This document shows positions 22,258 through 33,049 of a DNA stretch of 64,000 bases, piece after piece (positions within the stretch are counted from its first letter, which is position 1; each line of letters begins with the position of its first letter). The translations under genes were made by a program, and so were the position numbers. This DNA comes from Closterium sp. Naga37s-1 (Eukaryota > Streptophyta > Zygnematophyceae > Desmidiales > Closteriaceae), in NCBI GenBank assembly GCA_947471745.1, contig CANJKZ010000971.1:1422001-1486000 (forward strand), given 5' to 3'. The notes beneath the pieces are model-generated. The model was not told the DNA's origin and did no database searches. It was given only the letters and a program-made list of their open reading frames with translations.

Positions 22258-22858
22258 TCACCCGTGCGGAGTGGGGCAATCCATTCTCGAATGCCCGTCA
22301 TATCCACAATCAATGCAATGTGGGATCCGTGAATCTTCATTCTTGTATACATACATGTCGTCTCTCCCCCTTGAAGTTGCTGCTGTTCGGGTTGTCAAAG
22401 CAACGTGCCGCTTTATGCCCTTTCTTCCCACAATAGAAGCAGAGTCCATGTCTTATACCCCTTGCCGCTGATGCACTCTCCATCTCGGACTTGGCATTAT
22501 TTCTACGCCTGGCAGCTTCTTCCCTTCTTTTGCTGTCAGCTTTCATGGTTTCTAAATCCCGCAATTTCCCAATCAAATATGTCAAGCTTGTCGGCCGGGT
22601 GCACGTAAGGACGATACGTTCTATCTCCCACTCCTTCGACAATCCAGAGACGATGCAGTATATCACATCTTTTTCAGTTTCTGCTGCTCCCATAGCCTTT
22701 AATTCGCTGTAGTAGAGCATCGCCCTATGTACGTAGTCCATGATGCTCTCATGAGGCTCCATGCTCAGAAATAACAACTTCCTCCTCAGTAACAGCTTAC
22801 TCTGCTGGAACAGCATCCCCCCCTTCATACTATCTGCTTCCATATACGCAAACCTCAA
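22258..22858 (-). pseudogene. copia-type gag remnant with two zinc knuckles
   Basis: Copia gag region (FLSMEPHESIMDYVHRAMLY, LSKEWEIERIVLTC), then CFYCGKKGHKAARC and, after a frame change, CIDCGYDGHSRMDC. Both are CCHC knuckles. No protease or RT follows. Related copies lie at 32,456-32,897 and 39,646-40,188. Confidence 0.85.
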
Positions 22859-23700
22859 AAGGTTGTTCCCGTATGTGGTGCCTGCTGGCCGGGACTTTCA
22901 GTAAACTACGAGCTTGAGCGATGGTTTGGATGAATGGAAAATAAAGCCCTGGAGGTTGTAACCTGCTGTGATATAATCCACGGGAGGTGGCTCAAGTGAC
23001 AAAGTCAAGTGCGTGCTGAAATACTGTATGAGAACACATTCATTCGGAATGCTCAAGGGCCTCGCGTAACGTGCGCCTCATGCAGACGCAACCACCACGA
23101 AATGCGTTGCTGGATGGGCATTTCCGGGACCGGTTCTGTTCAAGCTTGAACCGTAGAACCTCGTAACAATTAGCGGGACCACACGCTAGCGAAGAAATCA
23201 CGACATTCGGCGCCCCGTGTAACCTGTACAAATTCCTAGTCACGAAGCAAGCGAAAGGAACCAGAACTCACACCCCACCAACAGTCAAGATACTCATGCC
23301 CGACCGACCGGAACCGGACTCAAGATACGACACTGAAGTCCACCAGTCACCGACTCGGTCCACCGAAGTCCGTCAATATTCATCACTCATTCCTCTCAAC
23401 CGAAGGCTGGAAGCTGGACTATAGAGTGTACTCTTGTGCACAAATGTACACCCCATACACAATTGCACGTTTTGACCATCACATTTCTGCACAAATATTA
23501 TTTGTCTAGGTAGAACCAAAACTATCACATTCACTACTGCTTGTCCCGTTATAGCTCTTTTGATTACGTTATTTGACTCGCAAGGTTAACAAAGTTCTGT
23601 TACAAGCCGAAATGTGGCAACAAGCAGTCCCTGTTGCAAACTCAACCTCTCCTACCCCCCTCCCCCCCCTCTCTCCCCCCCCAACCCCTTCTCCCTCCCC
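22859..23700. other. intergenic; contains a second copy of the SET gene 3' end
   Basis: At 23,405-23,430 the sequence GGCTGGAAGCTGGACTATAG repeats the end of the SET gene (21,229-21,260, including its stop). The region at 23,040-23,120 resembles the flank of the gag remnant near 40,300. No coding sequence seen. Confidence 0.6.
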
Positions 23701-23775
23701 CCAAGTGGGCCTTCTGGCAGTCCCTGTTGCAGCAGGCAGCCAGGCAGACCTGACCGCTTGCAGTTCTGAATAGCC
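23700..23775 (-). repeat. decayed echo of MYND exon 3' end (gene B)
   Basis: The minus strand reads a short CCNRDCQKAHL-like piece just downstream of gene B, matching the echoes after genes A and C. Confidence 0.6.
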
Positions 23776-23817
23776 ACACTTATTCCCAACCCTTCCCCTT
23801 CCCCTTCCCCTCTGCTA

Positions 23818-26800
23818 TCACTTGGGCTGGCACTGCAGCTTATGCACCTTCCAGTGGGCCCTCTGGCAGTCCCTGTCGCAGTAGGCAGCCTGGTTGCACC
23901 GGGAGCACGCCTTCAATGGCGGCCTCCCGGGCCTCTCCGCCCTGCCACACCCCGGGAAAGCACAGCAACGCACCCCCCCTGCTCCTCCTGATCCTCCTGC
24001 GGGTGCTCTTGAATCCGACGCAGCAGGGGCAGCAGCAGATGAGCCTGCCCCAGGTGTCACCCCGACCCTCCGCCCGTCTGAGAGCTCCCAGTAGCACGTC
24101 TCCCCCAGCAGCATCTCCCGCAGGCATGCAAACGGGTTCACTCCCCCCACCCACGGCACCAGGTACGCGGGCGCGATTTTCAACCCGCCTCCCACTGCAC
24201 TCTCACTTCCCGAAGCAGCAGCAGCAGCAGCGCTACCAGCGCTACCAGCAGTAGCAGCAGCAGCAACCATTCTATCCACCAAAGCCCGCTCCTTCCCCCG
24301 ACTAATCTCCTCACACTCCCTCTCCTTCCGCCTCATCCCCGCACAACAATCCCTCACCCTCTCCTCCTCCCCAGTTGCCGCCCAGCTATGCGGCGCCTCA
24401 TACATCAGCTCCACCACAGGCCACGCCCTAAACGCCGCGTTCCGCCAGCTGTCCACCTCCTCCCACACCAGCCACTCCTCCTTCCCATCCCACCCGTTCC
24501 ATTCCACCTGTCTCAACTCCTCTTCACTCCTCGCCACCCCGTCTCCTCTAGTCAGCTCCATGATATCCTTCATGCCGCCCTCTCGGGAGAGAAGGATGGA
24601 TGCAGAGTAGAGGAAGTGCAGGCGCTTGTGCTCCAACACGCCTTCGAGAAGAGGAGCCACGAGGCGGTCTGGAACGAGGTCCGGGACGGGTGGGATTCCG
24701 AGCGTGTCCAGAAGCTCTTTCATCTGAGGGGGGTGTTTGTGGGCGGTGGAGGGTGAGAGGGGGAGAAGGGAGAAGGACAGAGCAGACGGGCAGAAGAACA
24801 TGATTTTTCTCAAGGTGCCTTGTGTGTAGAGGAAGTGCAGGCGCTTGTGCTCAACTATGCCTTCAAGAAGAGAAGCCACAAGGCGGTCCGGGACCAGGTC
24901 CGGCAGGGGCGGGATCCCGAGCGTGTCTAGGAGCTCTTTCATCTGAAGGGGTGAGTGTGGGCGGTGGAGGGAGGACAGAGGAGAAGGACAGAGGAGAAGG
25001 ACAGAGGAGAAGGCAAGAGGAGAAGGCGAGAGGAGAAGGAGAGAGGAGAAGGAAATATGAGAAAGGACAGAGGAGAATGAAAGATGAGAAGGACAGAGGA
25101 GAATGAAAGATGAGAAGGAGAGAGGAGAATGAAAGATGAGGAGGAGAGAGGAGAATGAAAGATGAGAAGGAGAGAGGAGAAGGAAAGATGAGAAGGAGAG
25201 AGGAGAATGAAAGATGAGGAGAGAGGAGAAAGAAAGATGAGAAGGAGAGAGGAGAATGAAAGATGAGAAGGAGAGAGGAGAAGGAAAGATGAGAAGGAGA
25301 GAGGAGAATGAAAGATGAGGAGAGGAGAATGAAAGATGAGAAGGAGAGAGGAGAAAGAAAGATGAGAAGGAGAGAGGAGAATGAAAGATGAGAAGGAGAG
25401 AGGAGAATGAAAGATGAGAAGGAGAGAGGAGAATGAAAGATGAGAAGGAGAGAGGAGAATGAAGGATGAGAAGGAGAGAGGAGAATGAAAGATGAGAAGG
25501 ACAGAGGAGAATGAAAGATGAGAAGGAGAGAGGAGAATGAAAGATGAGGAGGAGAGAGGAGAATGAAAGATGAGAAGGAGAGAGGAGAATGAAAGATGAG
25601 AAGGAGAGAGGAGAATGAAAGATGAGAAGGAGAGAGGAGAAAGAAAGATGAGAAGGAGAGAGGAGAATGAAAGATGAGAAGGAGAGAGGAGAATGAAAGA
25701 TGAGAAGGAGAGAGGAGAATGAAAGATGAGAAGGAGAGAGGAGAATGAAGGATGAGAAGGAGAGAGGAGAATGAAAGATGAGAAGGAGAGTGGAGAATGA
25801 AGGATGAGAAGGAGAGAGGAGAATGAAAGATGAGAAGGAGAGAGGAGAAGGAGAGAGGAGAAGGAGAGAGGAGAATGAAACATGAGAAGGAGAGAGGAGA
25901 ATGAAGGATGAGAAGGAGAGAGGAGAATGAAAGATGAGAAGGAGAGAGGAGAATGAAGGATGAGAAGGAGAGAGGAGAATGAAGGATGAGAAGGAGAGAG
26001 GAGAATGAAGGATGAGAAGGAAAGAGGAGAATGAAGGATGAGAAGGAGAGAGGAGAATGAAAGATGAGAAGGAGAGAGGAGAGTGAAGGATGAGAAGGAG
26101 AGAGGAGAGTGAAAGATGAGAAGGAGAGAGGAGAATGAAGGATGAGAAGGAGAGAGGAGAATGAAGGATGAGAAGGAGAGAGGAGAATGAAGGATGAGAA
26201 GGAGAGAGGAGAAGGAGAGAGGAGAAGGAGAGAGGAGAATGAAGGATGAGAAGGAGAGAGGAGAATGAAAGATGAGAAGGAGAGAGGAGAATGAAGGATG
26301 AGAAGGAGAGAGGAGAATGAAAGATGAGAAGGAGAGAGGAGAATGAAGGATGAGAAGGAGAGAGGAGAATGAAACATGAGAAGGAGAGAGGAGAATGAAG
26401 GATGAGAAGGAGAGAGGAGAATGAAAGATGAGAAGGAGAGAGGAGAATGAAGGATGAGAAGGAGAGAGGAGAATGAAAGATGAGAAGGAGAGAGGAGAAT
26501 GAAGGATGAGAAGGAGAGAGGAGAATGAAGGATGAGAAGGAGGGAGGAGAATGAAGGATGAGAAGGAGAGAGGAGAATGAAGGATGAGAAGGAGAGAGGA
26601 GAATGAAAGATGAGAAGGAGAGAGGAGAGTGAAGGATGAGAAGGAGAGAGGAGAGTGAAAGATGAGAAGGAGAGAGGAGAATGAAGGATGAGAAGGAGAG
26701 AGGAGAATGAAGGATGAGAAGGAGAGAGGAGAATGAAGGAGGAGAAGGAGAGAGGAGAAGGAGAGAGGAGAAGGAGAGAGGAGAATGAAGGATGAGAAGG

Positions 26801-29800
26801 AGAGAGGAGAATGAAAGATGAGAAGGAGAGAGGAGAATGAAGGATGAGAAGGAGAGAGGAGAATGAAAGATGAGAAGGAGAGAGGAGAATGAAGGATGAG
26901 AAGGAGAGAGGAGAATGAAACATGAGAAGGAGAGAGGAGAATGAAGGATGAGAAGGAGAGAGGAGAATGAAAGATGAGAAGGAGAGAGGAGAATGAAGGA
27001 TGAGAAGGAGAGAGGAGAATGAAAGATGAGAAGGAGAGAGGAGAATGAAGGATGAGAAGGAGAGAGGAGAATGAAAGATGAGAAGGAGAGAGGAGAATGA
27101 AAGATGAGAAGGAGAGAGGAGAAGGAGAGAGGAGAAGGATAGAGGAGAAGGACAGAGGAGAAGGATAGAGGAGAAGGATAGAGGAGAAGGATAGAGGAGA
27201 AGGATAGAGGAGAAGGATACATCGAAGGGCCTAGGAGGACTCTCACCTGAGGGGAGCGTGGGTGGTAGAGAACGAGCATGCAGCGGAGCAGCAAGGACGA
27301 AGGGCATTCTATCCAACGTTAATGAATTATCAGTCACCGTTATTAAACATCCAAAGGGTCTAGGAGGCCCCTCTATCTGAAGAGAACTCTAGGAGAACTC
27401 TCACCTGAGGGGAGCGCGGGCGGTAGAGAGAGAGCACGGAGCGGAGGAGCACTGACGAGGGGCACTAACAGGAAGAGTTTCAAGTTGCTTTACACACATC
27501 GAAGGGCCTAGGAGGTCCCTCACCTGAGGGGAGCGTGGGCGGTAGAGAGAGAGCATGCAGCGCAGGACCACCGAGGAGGGGCGGAAGGCGAACGAGGCAA
27601 CAAGGGCGGCGGGGGTAACGGCCTGGTTGAACATGTTAAAGCACATGTGGCAGCAATTGCAGGCGGGGGTGAGGTTCGTCATTTCTACCATAAACTCCAC
27701 AAAAGCGTCCACCTCCTGAGCGGATCTCAGCATGGGCTTTAACTTGGCCGGGGAATACGCCCCCAGGGCCAGCGCCGCCCAGCTCATATCCCTCCTCTCT
27801 CCTTCTGCCCCCCTGCTGCTGCTGCCACCGCTGCTGCTAGTCTCTGCCCCCACCAGCTGGAGTCGCAGCACCCAGTCGGTGATTGCTCGGGCCAGCGGCC
27901 CCCCGCGCCCCTCCTTCGCTTGCCGCTTCGGCGAGAACCTTCTCAGAAACTCCTCGACCCGGTCTGCGAGGGTCGGGAACGCGGGAGAGAGTGTGCTGCT
28001 GTCACTCAGAGCCTTGGCAGCTCCATACTCCTGCACGTCCCCTACTGGGCTCGTGGCAATCCCCCTCTCCTGCAGACTCTTGGCTGATCCAATGTTGAAT
28101 TCTTTCAGCATCTCATCTCGGTCGAACACAGAGTCCCGGAAGCTGCCTGTTTGAAAGGTATTCAATCCCAAGAACTCACCCCCTTCTCCCCCTGCCCCCT
28201 CTCCCCCTGCCCCCTCCCCCCCTGCCCCAACCGGGCCTCCACATGCACGTTCATGCGCCTTCAGCATCCCTCTGTTCCCCGCTGGAAATTCCTCCCACCC
28301 CGGAACACAACTAGTGGCTGAGCCTTCCACACCTGCCGCGCCCACAGGCTTGGGAATGGCGCCGAACCTGACCAGGAGGCTCGGGAGCTCATGCACTGGG
28401 TGCGGGAGCGCCAGGGCTGGGGCTTCCGGGTTGGTGCGGGTGCAGTAGCTGGGGGGGTTGAGCCTGGGGCCATACACTCGCACCCATTGAAGGAGGCAGG
28501 CGGCACGGTACGTGAAGAGTGCCACTGCTGGGTCACTTATGACTGGCACGAGACGAGAATTAGCAGCAGTGCTAGCAGCAGTAGTGCCGGCACCACCAGT
28601 AGTGCTAGCAGCTCCTGCTGCGGCTCCTCCCGCCCCTGTCCTTTCGCCTTCCTCTCTGTTCCTCTCCCCCCCACCCTCCTGCTCTCCATGCCCCTCTGTC
28701 GGCTTCTGCCCTGCTGCCCCCTCTCCCCCTTCTGCCCTCTCTGCCAGCCGTTGCCTGGCTGCCTCCACAGCAGCGTCCTCCACGCGCTCCTTGTACCTGT
28801 TATTGCATGCATCGGTAAACGCCTGCACGCCATAGACCGCAGCGCGCGGCACACAGAGCGTCAGGGCGGCCCGGAGAGCAAAGTCAGTCGGGTCAACGCC
28901 AGTTATGACCATGCCACTGCCGGGACCACCACCACTGCCAGCAGCACCACCACTGCCAGCAGCACCAGTACCAGCACCACTAGCAGCAGCCGTGCCATTG
29001 CCTTGATGCCTGCTGCCCCCATCCTCACTCCCCCATGCATCCTCGTTTTCTCCGCACTGCCTGCAGCTGCACCGGTACTGTTCAGCCTCCAGCCCTCCAT
29101 GGGAGATAATCTTCCCCACACGCTCCACATACTCATCCCACTCCACCCCTCTCAACCCCTCCCTCCACTCCTCTCCCCCTTCCTCCCAGCCAATCCCTCC
29201 TCCTACTCCCCCTCCTCTCCCCGCCCCCCCTCTCATACCTCCGTGCGCCCGTCTTCCCCCTGGCAGCAGCGGCAGCACATGAGCAGCAAAGCCCGACTCC
29301 AGTTCCTTCTTCCCTTTCACTCCAAGCAGCTGCACCAGGATCGATCCAAAGCAATCCTCCTCCGCTTCCCCACCCACCTGCCTCCCTCCCCCCTTCCCCG
29401 CCTGCCTACTCGCCTGCCGTTCCGCCTGCCTGCCCCCCACCCCCCCGATCTGCCTCCCCGCGTTCAGCTGATTCACCAGAGCTGGGAAGGCCACGTAGCA
29501 GGACTTCATGTGCAGGCGCCAGAGCGTGACTATACGAGGAAGCCTCGCTACAAGCACGAGGAAGACGACAACAGAGAGGCAGCGGCGGTAGGCGGTCCAA
29601 CACGCGCTGCACTGCCAGCAGCACCACCAGAAGTGCTTGGGAGCACCACCACCGGCTGTAGCACCACCACCGGCTGTAGCACCACCACTTGCTGCTACCA
29701 GATCGTGAATTTTCATCATATCTGCCAGCTGGGATCTGACCACATCCAGGTCCAACAGCAGCCCGACACGTGGCTCTGCCATCCACTCGAGAAACATCCC

Positions 29801-30916
29801 CTCGGCCGCGGGCATGGGCGCAATATCCGCTTTCCACTTGAACTGCACGGCAGGAGGCCCTGAGGAAATGTCAACCCTAGAAGCACGAGCAGCAGCCGCG
29901 GCAAGCGCAGTGCGCCCGCTCCCCCCGCGCCCCACACCCGGGCCCATGGTAGCCCAGAGGCTCTGCACTCTAACCGTGGCGGAATATGCAAGGATGGCTT
30001 GGGACGGCCGGTTGTTGCTGGCTGGGCACGGCTTGATGCTCCCATCCACCGGCTGCTGCAGGTGCAGGCGGAGGGCGTTTGGGGTTGAGGTTTGGTAGGT
30101 GGTGGGGGTGGCGGGGTGGAGGATGCGCGAGAGGCAGCAGGCGCAGAGGGAGTGGTTCCAGGGGAGGTTGACATCCACGTGGTGCACCATGTGCGGGCGG
30201 GAGATCGGTTCGTAGTCTAGCGGGCTCGTGATACTGGGTCGGATGCGACGGCTGCTGCTGCCGCGCCTGCCGGTGTTGGTGACGGGTTTGCTGTTGCCGC
30301 CAGTCGCAGGGGCCGGGTGCGCCGAGACAGGCGCGGAGGCAGGCGCAGAGCCAGGCGCAGAAGCAGGCGCAGAGGCGGGTGTGTGATTCGCAACAACTCT
30401 GCTGCTGCTGCTACCCGTGGCGGTAACTCCCGAATCTGGTTTTCCCTTTCCCCCCGCCTCCCTCGATCTTACCGGAAGCGCTTTGACCACGCTACCCGCT
30501 TTAAGCTTGACCTTTTCCGGTGATGCTTCAGGCGATAGGTACACCACTTGCCCGACAGCCATAAACCGAACAGCCTGCTTCTCTTCTTCTGTCGGATCCT
30601 TTTGGTCGGCCTTATCCACGTCATCCTGCTGCTGACGTGTCTGCTGACTCGGCAGGCAGCAGTGCCGCAGGTGGGATTGGAACAGCCTGTTGAACGCCGA
30701 TTGGAGTGGCTCCTGCGGATCAACGGACACGGGATAATCCACGTGGGAAGACGCTACTGGCTGCGTATTGGTACTACCGCTACTGTTGCTTGTGGTGGTA
30801 ATGCTGCTGGTATTGATGCCGCTGGGTAAGGAAGTGGCGTCGCCATTGCTACAAGTGTTTCTAAGCAAAGTGGCCGGCACCCTAAACCGAATCGTGAACT
30901 CCATGATACAAAGCAA
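23818..30916 (-). CDS. large MYND zinc-finger protein (gene B, two exons)
   Basis: Exon 1 is 27,524-30,916 and exon 2 is 23,818-24,723, both phase 0 with GT-AG borders: 1,432 residues if the first Met is used. MEFTIRFRVPATLL, four residues in, is the better conserved start. Exon 1 has no family I recognise. It has a Gln/Asp linker, FMAVGQVVYLSPEASPEK, a Cys/Trp-rich hydrophobic segment (FWWCCWQCSACWTAYRRCLS then VVVFLVLVARL, possibly membrane-associated), SRQCGENE with CSC/C cysteines, and PSYCTRTNPEAPALALPHPV. Exon 2 ends in a MYND finger (ACSRCNQAAYCDRDCQRAHW). The paralog to its right is about as similar in exon order and spacing. The 2.8-kb intron is mostly a homopurine minisatellite. Confidence 0.85.
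24825..24943 (-). repeat. echo copy of gene B MYND exon start
   Basis: The first copy in gene direction (MKELLDTLGIPPLPDLVPDR, then FLYTQGTLRK) with its own CAG acceptor. The intact exon follows at 24,723. Splicing to this copy would give a different open start of the domain. Confidence 0.8.
24972..27219. repeat. 26-bp homopurine/homopyrimidine minisatellite, about 80 copies
   Basis: The unit is GAGAAGGAGAGAGGAGAATG plus AAAGAT, with variants (GGAT, CAT, 9-bp GGAGAGAGGA sub-repeats). The plus strand is almost all purine over >2 kb. Because 26 is not a multiple of 3 and no unit has a stop on the minus strand, all three minus frames stay open, giving artefactual Ser/Leu/Phe-rich ORFs. It occupies the gene B intron. 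Confidence 0.95.
27222..27523 (-). repeat. two echo copies of gene B exon 1 3' end with donor
   Basis: Copies near 27,243-27,300 and 27,400-27,470 repeat the LRCML-LYRPRSPQ end and the CTCAG/GTGAG donor of the true exon end at 27,524. Confidence 0.8.
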
Positions 30917-31511
30917 TGCTCAAGCACCGGGCAGAGCTAGTGTACATAGCAAGACTCCTCCGATTCGCTCTCCTCGTTTCTGTTTTTCAACTAGACTTTA
31001 CGACTCTAAATCGAATCGTGAACTCCATGATACAAGGCATTGCTCAAGCACCAGGCTCAAGCCACCAAGTAACCGGGTAGCAAGAAACCAAGCCACTCTT
31101 TTCCGTTTCCATCAGCAGTTTAGGTAGGAATTTTGTATCGCCCTCAGGACATTCATCAATTCGGAGCGAGTGGGAGATGTGGAAAGATACGAATGCTACT
31201 GCCACCAAGTAGAACTAGCGAGACCCAGAAGCGATGCTCGTCCTATCAGTCGTTGTGTTGATGATTACATTCAGCATGAAAGGCGGGCCCACTGCGCAAC
31301 GCGAAAAACTCAGTGCGTTGTTGTCTACGGAAAAAAAAAATAGCGACTCACTGATGCTGTAAACCAAGGCAAAGAATCGGCATTCAGGAACCGAACTGAT
31401 GAGAGCGGAATGGAGATCTCGTTGAAGAGAGAGGTTTGGCGGGAAAAGGACGAATTCGTGTTTTTGAAGGTTCCAAATTCTCAAGTGGGGATGGGATGGT
31501 GTTGTAGACCC
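30917..31511. other. 5' flank of gene B, conserved in gene C flank
   Basis: 31,005-31,060 is an echo of the start region (AATCGAATCGTGAACTCCAT). Blocks such as GGCGGGCCCA and CTGTAAACC recur in order upstream of gene C (38,700-39,360), so the promoter was duplicated with the gene. No TATA box is clear. Confidence 0.65.
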
Positions 31512-32191
31512 GGGCCAACATCATAGGCATGCAAAATAGTATGGTAACCCTATGCAATTGTATGCAAAACCGTCGATACCTCATTTCGGAGGTAATTACT
31601 TATTTACCTGTTAACGCGTTTTTATTTAACTTGAACACTTATTTCCTCCGCGCTTGGTTTTGCGCTAAACTTTGATTTCTTCGGGCAACTGTTTTCGCCA
31701 GATTAGCAACACTGTTCACTACCTGACCCAAGAAAAAAATAAAACCCAATCGGAAAGGGATGCGACTCGGGGAGGCATCAACCCTAAAAACAATGCCATT
31801 TCCCGTGTTTAGGGTTGATCCCTCCCGAAAATGCGTCCAGGTCCCTATGGGTTTTATGTTTTCCGGCCCTGCCCTAACAGTTCCCAGTAGCGTCGTCGTC
31901 GTATACTTTCATTCCAACAGAATTTCCCGCTAAATGTATCGTGCACATTTAGCGGAAAATTGTTGCCCGCAAAAATCGTTGTTAGGCGCCAAACAGCGCG
32001 CGGTAAGAACCACTAAGAAACGAAATCGAAAACGCAATCGATTTCTCCCCTTTTGTGCTACGTCAGCTGTTACACAGTGTTTTCGAGTGGCAGTACCAGA
32101 CAAATTTGCGCAGCAGGACTGGGGTATCGACGGTTTTGCATACAATTGCATAGGGTTACCAGACTATTTTGCATGCCTATGATGTTGGCCC
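31512..32191. mobile_element. Mutator-like fold-back element (680 bp) with 9-bp target duplication
   Basis: Long terminal inverted repeats starting GGGCCAACATCATAGGCATG, complementary for >70 bp and loosely to the centre. Flanked by TGTAGACCC at 31,503-31,511 and 32,192-32,200. A 9-bp TSD and long TIRs are hallmarks of MULEs. It has no transposase, so it is non-autonomous. The paralogous flank of gene C (about 39,345-39,370) lacks it, an empty-site comparison. Confidence 0.85.
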
Positions 32192-32455
32192 TGTAGACCC
32201 CCTTGGAGTTGCCGAGCTGTGTCAGTGAGAAATGCGTGAGAGAGATAGTCAACAGCAGGATAACATTGTTGTCAAGGGTGTCCAACAAAGCGGGAAGGGA
32301 GGGGAGAGCTTCCTTGTGTACCCTTTGATACCGTATTACACTCCTGCATACTATCGTACATTCCATTCTCATCCAGTGGGAACATTGTTTTCGGACAGGG
32401 ATGTTTCATTTCTACTTTGTGCTTCTTAGTCTATCAAGTGCATTGGCTTTTGAAG

Positions 32456-32897
32456 TCATATCAAAATGCTATTCATGACAAGGGCAACCTGTTTCTGAAT
32501 GCCCATCATACCCGCAATTGCTGCAATGTGGAAATATTGTCTTCTCCCCTTGAAGTTGCTGCTATTCAGGTTCACAAAGCAATGAGCCTCTTCATACCCT
32601 TTTCTTCCCACGATACAAACAGAGTCCATGTCATTTCTCCCTTGCTGCTGATGCATTCTACGTCGATGGCTTGCCATTATGCGAACGCCTGGCAGCTTCT
32701 TCCCTGCTTTTGCTGTAAGCTTCCATGGTTTCTAAATCTTGAAATTTCACCATCAGCTCGCCCAAACTCGTCGGCGGGTTGCAAGTAAGGACAATCCTCA
32801 CAGTCTCCCACTCCTCCCTTCCCCCTCCCGTCCTGACCTGTCCTCTGGCAGCATAGAGCACCATCCACATTTCTGTTTCGCCACACGTGTTCAACAC
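32456..32897 (-). pseudogene. copia-type gag remnant upstream of gene B
   Basis: Short, frame-broken relative of the gag remnants at 22.3 and 39.6 kb (ETVRIVLTCNPPTSLGELMV; FVNLNSSNFKGRRQ; a knuckle-like piece near 32,500-32,530). It lies in the same relative position as the one upstream of gene C. Confidence 0.75.
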
Positions 32898-32912
32898 ATC
32901 TCCTTCCCCATC

Positions 32913-33049
32913 CTACCCCTTGCGCTGGCACCTTGTGCACCTTCCAGTGGGCGAGCTGGCAGTCCCTGTCACAGCAGGCAGCTTGGCTGCACCGCGAGCA
33001 AGCGCGCAACAGTTCAGAATGCTTCCCCAGCATTCTGGCCGCCTGGCTA
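32913..33049 (-). repeat. echo of MYND 3' end downstream of gene C
   Basis: Reads ACSRCSQAACCDRDCQLAHW and KVHKVPAQG, a diverged second copy of the MYND finger directly after the stop of gene C. Confidence 0.8.

Noticed and set aside
23818..27337. Overlapping minus-strand ORFs of 1,158 and 824 codons rich in Ser, Leu and Phe
   Set aside because: They come from the 26-bp homopurine minisatellite, which has no stop in any minus frame. The real exon is only the MYND part at 23,818-24,723.
28391..29863. 490-codon plus-strand ORF opposite MYND gene B
   Set aside because: Shadow of the GC-rich exon on the other strand: low complexity, no recognised domain, and no equivalent full-length frame opposite gene C.
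21945..31825. TTTAGGG telomere-type motif in the fold-back elements
   Set aside because: Only single units occur within GTGTTTAGGGTTGATCC; there is no tandem telomere array.
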